Shown: positions 47,915-57,413 of the stretch, piece after piece
Layout of the letters: every line of letters begins with the position of its first letter
Position numbering within the stretch: position 1 is the stretch's first letter
Source of the DNA: Oscillatoria sp. CS-180
GTDB taxonomy: Bacteria; Cyanobacteriota; Cyanobacteriia; Phormidesmidales; Phormidesmidaceae
Assembly: GCF_028330965.1 (NCBI RefSeq)
Contig: NZ_JAQMUB010000025.1
Location: 1-64,000, forward strand
Direction: 5' to 3'
DNA length: 64,000 nt
Program-made: the position numbers and the translations under genes
Notes under the pieces: generated by a model
Databases searched by the model: none
What the model was told of the DNA's origin: nothing
The model's input: only the letters and a program-made list of their open reading frames with translations

Positions 47915-48434
47915 GAACTTCACGGGTGCGATCGCATAAATATATTGTCACATCGCCTCAAATTGTTTGAGCATCAAGGATCCAGAGGCCTCTAGACGAT
48001 TTTCTCTGGAGATTTAGACACAGTAAAGCTTAATCCTGGGGCAATAAAAATTCTCCTATTTATCTTTGAACTGGTTCTTTTTGCTCCGGAATAAGGAATA
48101 CTTGTATAGCTTTTGCTGAAGCTCTCGAATAGCAAGGTGTGCTAATCAAGCCTTTTCTATATTGAGTAATCCTGACCTGAGCGGTCAGGTCAGTAGATAG
48201 GGTACAGCCGCGATGATATTTTGAGACTCAGTGTTTAGTTGTCATGACTGCTAGGAGATGTTGAGGGCTATCTCCATCATTGCGATGAGAGATAAGGCCG
48301 GCTAAATCGCTGGAGTGATGATTCAACCGCGCTATAAATTTGGCACGAACCGATGCTTGTTAGTCCTGTGTTCGTACTGTCTGCTTTGGTCTCTCAACCC
48401 TCGTATCTGCCCGTTGTTCCGTTGCGATTAACCT
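47915..48434. other. Intergenic region before DUF3370 gene
   Basis: About 520 bases with no convincing gene. A small inverted repeat CCTGACC-TGAGC-GGTCAGG lies at 48,171-48,189 and could be a protein-binding site. Promoters for both flanking divergent genes are expected here. Confidence 0.45.
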
Positions 48435-50183
48435 ATGTTGACTGCACTTGTATGGCTCCCCTTTGCCCAGGCTCTCGCGATCGCTCCCTTGCCTCAGGAG
48501 CCTGCGTTACTCGCTTCAGTTCCCGCAATTGAAGGGCAGGCACTACCCAGAATTCCCAACGAAGTTACTCGCTTTCAGGAAGTTCGTCCCCTGCCCGGAC
48601 AGCTTGATGAAACGCCTGTTTTCAATAGCAACAGTCCAGAAGTCATCCAGCAGGATGGCATATTGCTGTCGACTTTTCCTGGCGACCAGATGGCAAACAG
48701 TTCTGCTCACCTGGATTATGCCTTCGACGGACGGTTTGATTTTTTTGCCCACCATATTGCCCGTGGAGTGGCTTATGATGACCGTCGTACCTTATTTGTC
48801 GGCGGTGTTGTCTATAATCCTAATTCTGAACCCGTCACGCTAGAGATTTTGCAAGGGGTCAGTTATCTCAGTCAGGAAGCCCCTTTCCGAGACTTACCTT
48901 CGATTCGCTTCAATCCCGATGGTGATGTTTTTGCCGGCCCAGGTAGCCGAACCGTTACAGACTTCTTAATGGGTCGACGACAGTTGCAATGGCCACGGCG
49001 AATCACAATTCCACCGGAACGGGCCTATCTGCTGATGAACGCACCGATTCCACTGCGAAGGTTGCCGTTTTCGGCAGATGCCACCCTGCCCCCAGGCTCG
49101 GTATTGCCCGGTCAGATCAGCAACTATACAGATGATCCTGTAGCGTCTATTGCACCCACTAGCGGGGGTCGTCCGTTACCCAGCAATGGGCGATCGCTGC
49201 TGCTGCATCTGTCCAGCGATGCTCCGGTCTATGCTGCTACGTTAGCTATGTATGCTCCACGGACACTGCAAGGACAAGAGCGAGCACCTACGCTTCAGGA
49301 ATGGCTACTCCTGCTTGTCAATGGTGATCTAGCAGGTCCTCGTGACATTCCTCCTACCGATCCAGAAGGGTACGATAACCAAGGCCGCTTTTTCTATGGT
49401 CGGGTTGCAGGAGTGGCCCGAGGTTCCCAGTGGGAAGCGGTTTTAGAAGACGAACCAGCCGTAAATCGTTTGACCATTCCCGAACCAGGAGATGCAGTCT
49501 CCTATGTACTCAGTACTGTTGATCACAATACGTTTGGCACCGAACAGATTCAGAGTGCGCCCATGCTGGCCCGATATTCGGATACAGCGTATCGGGCCCA
49601 CGGCAACTATGGCATTCATTACCGTATTAAGCTGCCGCTATACAATGATTCCAGTGCTGATCAGGCAGTCATTCTGCGGCTTCAAACACCCTTGCAGGAT
49701 GAAACCATTCTATATGGCCTAAGATTCTTGCGAAATCCTGCTGATCGCATTTTCTTCAGAGGAACGATGCGGATTAGCTATCAGTCTGACTCCGGGCAGG
49801 AGCAGACTCGCTATATGCATGTTGTGCAGAGGCAAGGCGAAGAGGGAGAACCGATTCTGCGATTAAATCTACCACCGGATGCCCGACGCGACGTCACGGT
49901 TGAATTTATTTATCCTCCAGACGCTACCCCCCCTCAGGTGCTCACGATCGCAACGTCTGGTATCGCTAATGGACGCTCCTCAATTCCTGTTGAAGGGGAG
50001 TCTAACCAAGTTATTGAATTGAACCCTGAGGAGCAAGGACCTGTTGAATCGCCTGAGGTTCCTGCTCAGGATGTTGAAACTACAGCGCCATTGCCTCCTC
50101 AAGACTCTGAAACGGATGCCAATGAAGATACTGACACGTCTGATAGACCTAACAATCGGCGAATGGGCGAAGTAGCACCTTAG
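48435..50183 (+). CDS. DUF3370 domain protein
   Basis: This 582-residue cyanobacterial protein has the DUF3370 signature FQEVRPLPGQLDETPVFNS and the repeated beta-rich core (YAFDGRFDFFAHHIARG, RTLFVGGVVYNPN). A short hydrophobic N-terminus (MLTALVWLPFAQALAIA) is a probable signal peptide. The last 60 residues are acidic, Pro-rich and disordered. The function of the family is unknown; a surface or periplasmic role is likely. No operon partner. Confidence 0.88.
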   Translation: MLTALVWLPFAQALAIAPLPQEPALLASVPAIEGQALPRIPNEVTRFQEVRPLPGQLDETPVFNSNSPEVIQQDGILLSTFPGDQMANSSAHLDYAFDGRFDFFAHHIARGVAYDDRRTLFVGGVVYNPNSEPVTLEILQGVSYLSQEAPFRDLPSIRFNPDGDVFAGPGSRTVTDFLMGRRQLQWPRRITIPPERAYLLMNAPIPLRRLPFSADATLPPGSVLPGQISNYTDDPVASIAPTSGGRPLPSNGRSLLLHLSSDAPVYAATLAMYAPRTLQGQERAPTLQEWLLLLVNGDLAGPRDIPPTDPEGYDNQGRFFYGRVAGVARGSQWEAVLEDEPAVNRLTIPEPGDAVSYVLSTVDHNTFGTEQIQSAPMLARYSDTAYRAHGNYGIHYRIKLPLYNDSSADQAVILRLQTPLQDETILYGLRFLRNPADRIFFRGTMRISYQSDSGQEQTRYMHVVQRQGEEGEPILRLNLPPDARRDVTVEFIYPPDATPPQVLTIATSGIANGRSSIPVEGESNQVIELNPEEQGPVESPEVPAQDVETTAPLPPQDSETDANEDTDTSDRPNNRRMGEVAP

Positions 50184-50386
50184 GCTCTGGCCTCTAGTGC
50201 TTTGTCCAACGTTCAAAATAAGGTATTTGCAGGTTGGCGTAAAACGACGTGAAACTCCACATTGATGAGGGATACGTTAGATTTTTGACAATAACTCAAC
50301 CTACAAATTCAACTCAGCAAACGGTTAGGTCTGTGCAACTTTAAACGGAGTATTCTCAGCAAGCGTTGAGAGTACTGTAATGGGTT

Positions 50387-50638
50387 CTATGCCTGAGACA
50401 TCGTGCCAGTAGGACTGTCACCCGGCGTTGTGCCTCCTTCAGCACGATGGTGCCATTGACCGTCACTACCTTGCTCGTAGCTATTTTTAACAGAGCTCCA
50501 AGCAACCTCATGAGCAGCGCTATCACTCATGCCATCAGAAGATGCACTGTTAAAAGCAGCCATGAAGATTTGCTGAGCGCTTTGAGGTAGCTTATCTTGT
50601 ACATCTTGAGGCAGTGTTTCTAAGCTTTCATACGGCAT
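50387..50638 (-). CDS. chaB: ChaB family protein
   Basis: This 83-residue protein has the ChaB core: MPYESLETLPQDVQDKLP followed by AQQIFMAAFNSAS and AAHEVAWSSVKNSYEQ. ChaB was named for a link to the ChaA cation exchanger, but its function is unproven. A disordered Gly/Thr-rich tail follows. The start MPYESL is standard for the family. Confidence 0.82.
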   Translation of the reverse strand: MPYESLETLPQDVQDKLPQSAQQIFMAAFNSASSDGMSDSAAHEVAWSSVKNSYEQGSDGQWHHRAEGGTTPGDSPTGTMSQA

Positions 50639-50933
50639 TGTCGTTGTTCCTTTTTTGCAATACGTACTCTCTAGGAATAACGAAACCTTATCGAGAGCAA
50701 CATCTATCGCAAGCATTAACAGCAGGTAGGGTGAGCGCGCGCAGCTTCTACCTTACGTATGCCAGCTATCCAGGCTATGCGCTGCACCTGGGCGACTTGA
50801 TGAATGGTACGCTACGGCAGAAATAGGCTCACCATTCAAAACCCTGAGAAAGCTTATCTGCCTTAGTTTTGAATTCTGTAGAGCTTTGCTCTTCTCGCAG
50901 AGTATTCTGAATTTTGAATTCCGCTTGGCGGTA

Positions 50934-51323
50934 CTAGTGTTTTATTTCATAGAGCTCCAGCGGCAAGTGATCGGGGTCTTGAAAGAACGTGAACCGCTTT
51001 CCAGTGGTTTCGTCTACGCGGACGGGTTCAGTGTGAACGCCGTGATGTGTGAGTCGAGCCATTACGGTGTCTAAATCAGACACTACAAGAGCCAAGTGTC
51101 GTAGACCACAGGCTTCGGGATAGCTGGGTCGAGCAGGCGGATTGGGGAATGAAAACAGTTCGATTTGGTCGCGATCGCCCACCCGCAAATCTAGCTTGTA
51201 GGAATCTCGCTCAGCTCGATAGGTTTCCTTCAGTATTTCAAAGCCTAAAACTTCTGTGTAGAAGGTCTTGGAGCGATCATAATCAGAACAAATAATAGCA
51301 ACATGATGAATGGCAGAAATCAT
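50934..51323 (-). CDS. VOC-family (glyoxalase-like) protein
   Basis: This 129-residue protein has the two beta-alpha-beta-beta-beta modules of the vicinal-oxygen-chelate fold. Metal ligands are likely in IHHVAIICSDY, DQIELFSF, LRHLALVVSDL and PLELYEIKH. Substrate unknown; the layout resembles SMU1112c-type glyoxalase-like proteins. Its start lies 18 bases from the divergent cupin gene. Confidence 0.87.
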   Translation of the reverse strand: MISAIHHVAIICSDYDRSKTFYTEVLGFEILKETYRAERDSYKLDLRVGDRDQIELFSFPNPPARPSYPEACGLRHLALVVSDLDTVMARLTHHGVHTEPVRVDETTGKRFTFFQDPDHLPLELYEIKH

Positions 51324-51341
51324 TAAATTAAATTGACGCTG

Positions 51342-51677
51342 ATGAAGTATGTTTCTCTGAATACTGTTCCCACCCAAAGTGTTTCTCACAATACCGCTAT
51401 TCACAAACAGACAATGTTGGAAAAAGGTGACCTTCCCCACCTAATACAGTTTGCGCAGGCTCGGTTTGCACCAGGTCAAGTCGCATCTGCCCACGCTCAC
51501 ATCGATATGCACGAGGTTTTTTTTGTCCAGTCGGGTTGCGGCACTATGGTGATCAACAATCAAGTGCATACTCTTGAACCTGGCGCCTGTATCTCAGTCG
51601 CTCCTGGAGAAGTCCATGAAGTCAGCAATACAGGAGACGAGGTTTTGGTGTTGACTTACTTTGGCATCGCTGAATGA
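51342..51677 (+). CDS. Cupin domain protein
   Basis: This 111-residue single cupin has motif 1 as AHAHIDMHEVFFVQSG and motif 2 as PGEVHEVSNTG, with the His and Glu metal ligands present. It could be a sensor, isomerase or dioxygenase; no substrate can be assigned. The start MKYVSL is taken at 51,342. It shares a very short promoter region with the divergent VOC gene, so the two may be regulated together. Confidence 0.87.
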   Translation: MKYVSLNTVPTQSVSHNTAIHKQTMLEKGDLPHLIQFAQARFAPGQVASAHAHIDMHEVFFVQSGCGTMVINNQVHTLEPGACISVAPGEVHEVSNTGDEVLVLTYFGIAE

Positions 51678-51805
51678 AATCAATGAAGGATTTTTAACGC
51701 TTTCATTGAAAACGTGGACACTGCTTAACTTACATACAGATAAATTTAAGGCAGTGCCAAGGATGGGAAGGCTAAACTCAAAGAAGCATTCTAGGCATAT
51801 CTGTT

Positions 51806-52141
51806 ATGGCAACTCCAGCTGAATTCAGCTATTGCTGGCTTGATGTATTGACTCAGCACTATCGTCTCAGCCAGTTCAAACAACAGCTCCCAGGTCCGGT
51901 GCAAAACTGGTTAAATGACTGTGAGTGGACGCTAATGGCGGATGCTGGCCAGGCTAAAGTGCCGCTATTGATTTTGCGTACTCCGGGCAGAATCCAGCTG
52001 CGCAATCCATTGCTGCTACAGCTTGCCGAAAGTGTTCACAATAGCTGGGGACCGCTAGATTTTTCTCTTTTCTCTGCTGAGAGCCAAGAACCTGTCAGGG
52101 TATTAAGTCAAACGCTAGTTGATATCAATCGTCGACAATAA
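51806..52141 (+). CDS. Hypothetical protein, 111 residues
   Basis: The frame is intact with ordinary codon use and reads as a compact alpha/beta protein (FSYCWLDVLTQHYRLSQF, VPLLILRTPGRIQLRNP). No motif is recognised. It lies 128 bases after the cupin gene on the same strand. Confidence 0.6.
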   Translation: MATPAEFSYCWLDVLTQHYRLSQFKQQLPGPVQNWLNDCEWTLMADAGQAKVPLLILRTPGRIQLRNPLLLQLAESVHNSWGPLDFSLFSAESQEPVRVLSQTLVDINRRQ

Positions 52142-52167
52142 ACCAATTCATCTGATATCAGCAGGGC

Positions 52168-52386
52168 TTAGTAGCTCAGTTTCAGAGCACTGACGGGAAC
52201 ATCGTCCCACGATGATACGGTGCGTATGCGAGCGACCCAACCCTCCGCCTTTTGTTCTGGTGATAAGTTCGCTTCGAATGAGGCATGACAGTCTTCTGCT
52301 TGCTGTTGATCACAGCAGGCAATGCAAGAATAGACGATACCGCAAGGATCAATCTGCTCGTTCACCCAGATCATAGGCTCAGACAT
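52168..52386 (-). CDS. Small Cys-rich hypothetical protein
   Basis: This 72-residue protein has four Cys in the first half (DPCGIVYSCIACCDQQQ and EDCHAS), which could bind a metal or form disulphides. It ends WDDVPVSALKLSY. It follows hmpF on the same strand after 74 bases. No family assigned. Confidence 0.6.
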   Translation of the reverse strand: MSEPMIWVNEQIDPCGIVYSCIACCDQQQAEDCHASFEANLSPEQKAEGWVARIRTVSSWDDVPVSALKLSY

Positions 52387-52460
52387 TCAAGATGTGCGTA
52401 TTCACAACGCCTCCTATCCTCTCACAAGTATTCTGTCTCACAACCAGGTGTGAAAGGTCT

Positions 52461-54218
52461 TTAAGCCGAGATGACTTCAGAGGAGTCATTGGCGGCCAAG
52501 GTAGACACCAACTGCTTGACCTCAGCGATCGCTTGCAATTGGTAATCGCTGGCTTCTTGGAATTGCGATAAGGACTGTGTGGCATCGTCTAACTTCTGAC
52601 GTAAATCATTAGCTTGTTCTTGTAAAGGAGACAGAAGTTCTGAAAGCACCTGCACTCGACCCTCTAAAGCACCAACCTCCATTTGCTGCTGCTTCAGTTG
52701 ACCGTCCTGCTGCTTGAGTTCCTCACGGCTTCCGAGCTGCTCGTTAGATTTTTGCTCAATTTCTTGCTTAAGCGCCTCGATTTGTGCCTGAATCTCTTTG
52801 ATTTCTGCCTCAGTGTGTTGCAAGGTCTCCGTGATGGCCTGCCGGGACGTATCAATCTGTTTCAGAATCGGTTCTAGATCCACCACTGGCATCGCTGTTT
52901 CTTCAGTTGCTAGTCCCTGACGACGTCTCAAAACAGCCTGATGCTGAGTCAGCACTTCTTCTCGTTCCAGAAGATTGCGACGCTGACCGACTAGCGTCTC
53001 ATTCAACATTTGATAGCGGTCTTGCTCGTCAACCAGCTCCGGCTCCATCTGTAGGCGATCGAACTCACTCACTTCCTCCATCTTCCGCTTAACGTCTTCG
53101 ATGGTTTGCTGCTGAAGATTGAGTTCCTCTTCCTGGTCGCTGACAAAGCGCGACATCTTCTCTAAATCTTTTTCCAAGTCAGAGACTAACGTTTGTAGCT
53201 CTTCTAAAGGCATGGCATCTAATGCGCCAACATCTACTTTGTTGCTGAGCCGTACTTTATCTGTCGTGTTTAGCAGCTCGTAAACCTTTTTATAGAGATT
53301 ACTTTGGGATTGCAATTGCTGAGAAAGCGATTGAACACTTTCCTGCTTATCACCTAATAATTGCTGCTGTGACTTGAGGTCTGCTTTGCGTCCATTCAAT
53401 ACCGCTTCGGCTTCGTGCCATCCCCGCCAGCGCTCAGTTAAGGCCGTGTAGTCCTGTTGAAGCTGGTCTCGCCTTGCGTCCAGCGTTTGTTGTTGTTCTC
53501 CGATGGACTGATTCCGTTCTGCGATCGCTGCTTGTTGTTGATCAAGGACCTCGCGAGCAGCATTGAGTTGTTCACGCATACTCTCTGTTGGTGTGACCGC
53601 AGTGGTCAAGCGATCCAATGCGCCTTGAAGCTGCTGAATTTGTGCTTCATCTACGCCAACGTGTTGCGATGCGTCTTCCTGTCTCTCTTCAAACCGCCTG
53701 ACCTCACCGTTGAGATGATCCCAGGCTCCCTGCAATTCCTGATGTTTGCGATCAAGCTCGTCTCTCAGCTGATTAATTTCCTGCTCAGCCGTTTCGACTT
53801 CTTGACGCTGGGCTTCAAGCTTTTCTAAATCAGCTTCTGCCTGTTCAACTTGCTCTTGCCGGGTTTCTAACTCAAGTTCGCGTCGATTCAATTCTTGACT
53901 TTGGAAGGTCAAAGATTGCTTCCACTGATCAATCTCTTCCTCTTGTGACTTGGACTTCTTCGCTTGGTTTGAAAAATTCTGCAGAATACCGACCAAAGGG
54001 CGGCCTGCATCGTAATGGCGTTGAACTTGACGGTTGTTATTGAGTTCCACCATCACCAAAGCACCAGCCCCATAGTTGGCATCGTCAGGTGCAGAAATGG
54101 TTTCCTCGCCGGGTACTCCTGTCCAGGTATCCCCCCGCTGACAAGCTAAAAGCTTAAAGTCCGCCTTACCACCGCCGATGAATCCAGATTTTTTTTGAAC
54201 CTCAGCCAGATAAAGCAC
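52461..54218 (-). CDS. hmpF: HmpF, coiled-coil pilus motility protein
   Basis: This 585-residue protein starts with the HmpF-type N-terminal segment MLYLAEVQKKSGFIGGGKA and a small globular region to about residue 95. It then runs as almost continuous coiled coil rich in Glu, Gln and Leu to near residue 560. In Nostoc and other cyanobacteria HmpF is needed for type IV pilus assembly and gliding and localises to cell poles. It is divergent from the hmp chemotaxis-like operon, whose products regulate the same motility, so the assignment is supported by context. Confidence 0.87.
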   Translation of the reverse strand: MLYLAEVQKKSGFIGGGKADFKLLACQRGDTWTGVPGEETISAPDDANYGAGALVMVELNNNRQVQRHYDAGRPLVGILQNFSNQAKKSKSQEEEIDQWKQSLTFQSQELNRRELELETRQEQVEQAEADLEKLEAQRQEVETAEQEINQLRDELDRKHQELQGAWDHLNGEVRRFEERQEDASQHVGVDEAQIQQLQGALDRLTTAVTPTESMREQLNAAREVLDQQQAAIAERNQSIGEQQQTLDARRDQLQQDYTALTERWRGWHEAEAVLNGRKADLKSQQQLLGDKQESVQSLSQQLQSQSNLYKKVYELLNTTDKVRLSNKVDVGALDAMPLEELQTLVSDLEKDLEKMSRFVSDQEEELNLQQQTIEDVKRKMEEVSEFDRLQMEPELVDEQDRYQMLNETLVGQRRNLLEREEVLTQHQAVLRRRQGLATEETAMPVVDLEPILKQIDTSRQAITETLQHTEAEIKEIQAQIEALKQEIEQKSNEQLGSREELKQQDGQLKQQQMEVGALEGRVQVLSELLSPLQEQANDLRQKLDDATQSLSQFQEASDYQLQAIAEVKQLVSTLAANDSSEVISA

Positions 54219-54767
54219 GCTAGTCTTCCTCTTTCCGTGTCGTGATTACTGGGTGCCTATAACATTGAAATGTTTAACCCAGGAGAACCGTAGTCTTCAA
54301 TACAAGAATGAAGCTCTCAACTTAAACGAAGGCCCACTTAGGCGCTGGTTGGACCTATCGTCATGGCTGATGTCCCTGCAATTCTCATCTGTTCATAAAC
54401 TAACTCATGTTGTCGTAGATAGCGCGAACCCACGCCATTTATCTGCGATTATCGATAATTGTAACGTCACTGTTCAATTCCCGTGCGAATCGCTTTGTCT
54501 ACTTGTGGTCGGTAGCTTACTGTCCATCTGACACCGGTGGCTCTTGGAGAATGTGGAATGAGCACGATCGCCAACTATTCTTCTGAGTATGACTCTGCAA
54601 AGTGTGCTTAAGCCGGTGAAAGCGCATACCATTGATTTGAAGGATTGAAATCTTAAAGCTGAGATAAATTTTTAAGCAGTGCGAAGAAGCTGAGTCATTT
54701 GATACTCCATATCGTCAATAAAACTTCAACGTTCCAACCTGGTTATTTAAGAGCTAATTAAACGTAT
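54219..54767. other. Divergent promoter region of hmpF and hmp operon
   Basis: About 550 bases separate the two operons. A 92-codon frame at 54,253-54,531 has no protein-like composition and is not called. In Nostoc hmp genes depend on the sigma factor SigJ; I could not identify its box by eye. Confidence 0.45.
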
Positions 54768-56027
54768 ATGCAGGGGCAACTCGCTGAAATTGATATTCGC
54801 AGTATTTTGCAGCTAATTAAGTTAGGGCAACGTACTGGAGAGTTGTATGTCGAGGCCTACATCCCTGCATCGCTGACTGGAAACACGAGCTCATTACCCC
54901 AGTGCCACTTACCGTCTCAGTCGTGGCTAGTTTTCTTTTTCAACGGTCAGATTATTTATGCGGGCACAACTGATGGACAACTCAACCGTCTGAGTGACTA
55001 TATCCATCGGTATGAGCTTGATGAGGCCTTACATAATTTGGACGTGCCGGCGATCGCAACTTTTAATTCCCCCGAATATGGCTATCTTTGGGCACTACTA
55101 GAGAATCATAGTCTGACACCGCAACAGGGCCGTACGATTCTCAACGGTATGGTTCACGAAACGCTGTTCGACCTGTTGAGTTTGCATCAAGGGACGTTTG
55201 TGTTCAAGCTGGCAGCAGGTCTCAGCCCGCAGCTAACAACCTTTGATATTGACTCCCTGGTAGCAGCACTCACGACCCAAATACAAGCTTGGAAGCAGTT
55301 TTATCCGCATATTCAGTCGCCCCATCAGTGCCCTATCGTGACTGAGAAATCACAGTCCAATTCTAGGGAAGATGTCAAAACAGCTCGTATTCTTCAATGG
55401 ATGGACGGTGAAACCTCAATCCAACAAATCTCCCGTTATCTTAATCGCAGCGTTTTTACGGTTGCTAAAGGAATCTATCCCTATGTGCGGCAGGGGCTGA
55501 TTCATCTATCAGACATCAATCATCTTCAGCCACCAGATGATACGTCCGAGGAATGGCACGCGACCCGAGTACCCCGTATCGTTTGTATTGATGATGGTTT
55601 GACCATTCGTCAAACGGTGGAACAAATTTTGGACGAGCACGGTTATGAAGTGACCTCGATTAGCAATCCCTTGCGGGCCCTCAGCTTACTCTTTCAGCTA
55701 CGCCCTGATCTGATTCTCTGTGACATTGTGATGCCAGAGCTAGAAGGCTATCAGGTTTGTGCCATGTTGAGGCAGTCAACGGTCTTTCGGCAAACGCCGA
55801 TCGTGATGTTAACGGGCAAAGATGGATTTATTGATCGCGTTAAGGCGCGTATGGCTGGAGCCACAGACTATCTCACCAAACCATTTGGTGCTCAAGAGTT
55901 GCTGACCCTCGTTGAAAAATATGTCGGTTTGGGGAACCCGGCTCGCCCAAAACCAGATCGCTTGCTAGCAGAGGCTATCAAAGATGATTTGGAGCTAGAG
56001 ACCACTTCATCTCCATTCCTCGATTAG
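54768..56027 (+). CDS. PatA/PilG-type response regulator with DUF4388
   Basis: This 419-residue protein has an N-terminal DUF4388 domain (MQGQLAEIDIRSILQLIKLG), a middle winged-helix-like region (LQWMDGETSIQQISRYL) and a C-terminal receiver domain. The phospho-acceptor Asp is in LILCDIVMPELEGY, the Thr in VMLTGKDG and the Lys in DYLTKPFG. It is the first gene of the hmp operon and corresponds to HmpA/PilG. PatA-type proteins control pilus and heterocyst patterning output. Confidence 0.87.
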   Translation: MQGQLAEIDIRSILQLIKLGQRTGELYVEAYIPASLTGNTSSLPQCHLPSQSWLVFFFNGQIIYAGTTDGQLNRLSDYIHRYELDEALHNLDVPAIATFNSPEYGYLWALLENHSLTPQQGRTILNGMVHETLFDLLSLHQGTFVFKLAAGLSPQLTTFDIDSLVAALTTQIQAWKQFYPHIQSPHQCPIVTEKSQSNSREDVKTARILQWMDGETSIQQISRYLNRSVFTVAKGIYPYVRQGLIHLSDINHLQPPDDTSEEWHATRVPRIVCIDDGLTIRQTVEQILDEHGYEVTSISNPLRALSLLFQLRPDLILCDIVMPELEGYQVCAMLRQSTVFRQTPIVMLTGKDGFIDRVKARMAGATDYLTKPFGAQELLTLVEKYVGLGNPARPKPDRLLAEAIKDDLELETTSSPFLD

Positions 56028-56443
56028 ACGGCTGTTTTAGCTATCACCAGTTCCATTAGGACAAAACGGGCGAGCCATTGGGCTATGCGCTGCGGACCCA
56101 GATGCTATTGGGCACATAAACTTAGATGGCTAAAGTAGTATAAAAAACGGTCAGTTGCAGAATTTTCGATTGAGCGATATCGTTGCTTCGCTTTGTAGAA
56201 ATCGCTTTGATTGGGTGAGAATTTCCTGCTGGCTGACTTCCGAAGATGATCTTTAACTGGAGCCGTGATCAAAGACTGCTGGTTTCCCTGAGCAGGCAAA
56301 TAGTAAGCGTTTTCTGAGTTTGAGGGTACCTTAAAAAAGCATGGAACAATAATTGAGATTGCCGCTGTCGCAATCTTCAGATACAGGTGAAACAAGCTTT
56401 AGAAATTGCATCAGGGAAGCTATTTTGCGAGTCATTGAATACT
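56028..56443. other. Gap between PatA-like and CheY-like genes
   Basis: About 415 bases. A minus-strand frame at 56,105-56,395 looks like noise. There is no clear terminator, so a second promoter for the downstream genes is plausible. Confidence 0.4.
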
Positions 56444-56812
56444 ATGAGCATGGTTTTAGTTGTAGAGGACAGCATTCCCCAGCGAAGAATGATCACTGAA
56501 TTGTTGCAAGGAAACGGATTAGAGGTGGCGGCAGCCTGTGATGGTGTAGAAGCACTGGAGCATATCCAGGCAGGTCGACACCCAGATCTGGTTGTGCTGG
56601 ATATTGTGATGCCTCGGATGAATGGTTATGAAGTTTGCCGTCGTCTAAAGGCCGATCCGATTACCCAAAACGTTCCTGTGATTCTGTGTTCTTCTAAAGG
56701 GGAGGAGTTCGATCGCTATTGGGGCATGAAGCAAGGAGCGGATGCTTATATTGCTAAGCCTTTTCAGCCAACAGAGCTGGTCGGTACAGTAAAGCAGTTA
56801 CTTCGGGGATAG
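56444..56812 (+). CDS. hmpB: CheY-like response regulator (PilH/HmpB)
   Basis: This 122-residue single receiver domain has the acidic pair VVEDSIPQRR, the phospho-acceptor Asp in LVVLDIVMPRMNGYE and the conserved Lys in YIAKPFQP. It lies directly before the CheW-like gene. The start MSMVLVVED is chosen because upstream codons are not conserved in kind. Confidence 0.9.
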   Translation: MSMVLVVEDSIPQRRMITELLQGNGLEVAAACDGVEALEHIQAGRHPDLVVLDIVMPRMNGYEVCRRLKADPITQNVPVILCSSKGEEFDRYWGMKQGADAYIAKPFQPTELVGTVKQLLRG

Positions 56813-56841
56813 TGTCAGGGGATAGAGGAGACGACGGGACG

Positions 56842-57375
56842 ATGGTTGGCAATCCTGATTTTTTAATGGGTAAAGGTCAAGAGCAAGGACCAGAGCTACA
56901 AGAACTAGAAACTCCAGAGGGTGAACTGTATCTCCGATTTTTTGTCACCTCCGGAGATGAATTTGCACTTCCTGCCACGGGAATTCGACGTATTATTGAG
57001 CATCCGCCTGATAGGATTACCGCCGTTCCAAACGTGTCTCCCTTGTTATTAGGTACGCTTAATGAACAAGGCAGGGTCATTTGGGTCGCAGATTTAGGTC
57101 AGTTTCTGGGATATTCGACTCAGTTAAATACTGATAGACCAGAGATTCCAGTTATTGCGGTTGAAGATCAAGGAACTATGTTAGGCTTAGCGGTTAATCA
57201 GATCGTTGGGACGGATTGGATGGATCTGGAGAGACTTAATCTCTCTCAAAGTACCCCAGATACGATGGCTCCCTTTTTGAAGGGAGAGTGGTCTGTTGGT
57301 AACGACGGCTCAAATCGCGTGGTTCGATTACTTGATCACATCGCTGTTTTAAGGTCTGCCCGCTGGGCTGCCTAG
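56842..57375 (+). CDS. hmpC: CheW-like coupling protein (PilI/HmpC)
   Basis: This 177-residue protein is a CheW domain linking the receptor to the CheA kinase. Typical features are FALPATGIRRIIEHPP, LGTLNEQGRVIWVADLGQFLG and MLGLAVNQIVG. The ATG at 56,842 has GAGGAG nine bases upstream; a GTG overlapping the previous stop (56,812) is also in frame but lacks such a site. It is followed after 38 bases by the receptor gene. Confidence 0.88.
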   Translation: MVGNPDFLMGKGQEQGPELQELETPEGELYLRFFVTSGDEFALPATGIRRIIEHPPDRITAVPNVSPLLLGTLNEQGRVIWVADLGQFLGYSTQLNTDRPEIPVIAVEDQGTMLGLAVNQIVGTDWMDLERLNLSQSTPDTMAPFLKGEWSVGNDGSNRVVRLLDHIAVLRSARWAA

Positions 57376-57413
57376 CAGCTGTAGTTAGATTGCTTAAGGC
57401 AGGAGATTAAGAC

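Noticed and set aside
54253-54531. A 92-codon frame between hmpF and the hmp operon
   Set aside because: Composition is not protein-like, there is no ribosome site, and it fills a divergent promoter region.
56105-56395. A minus-strand 96-codon frame inside the hmp operon
   Set aside because: It has no ribosome site or recognisable fold and opposes an operon. It is more likely chance.
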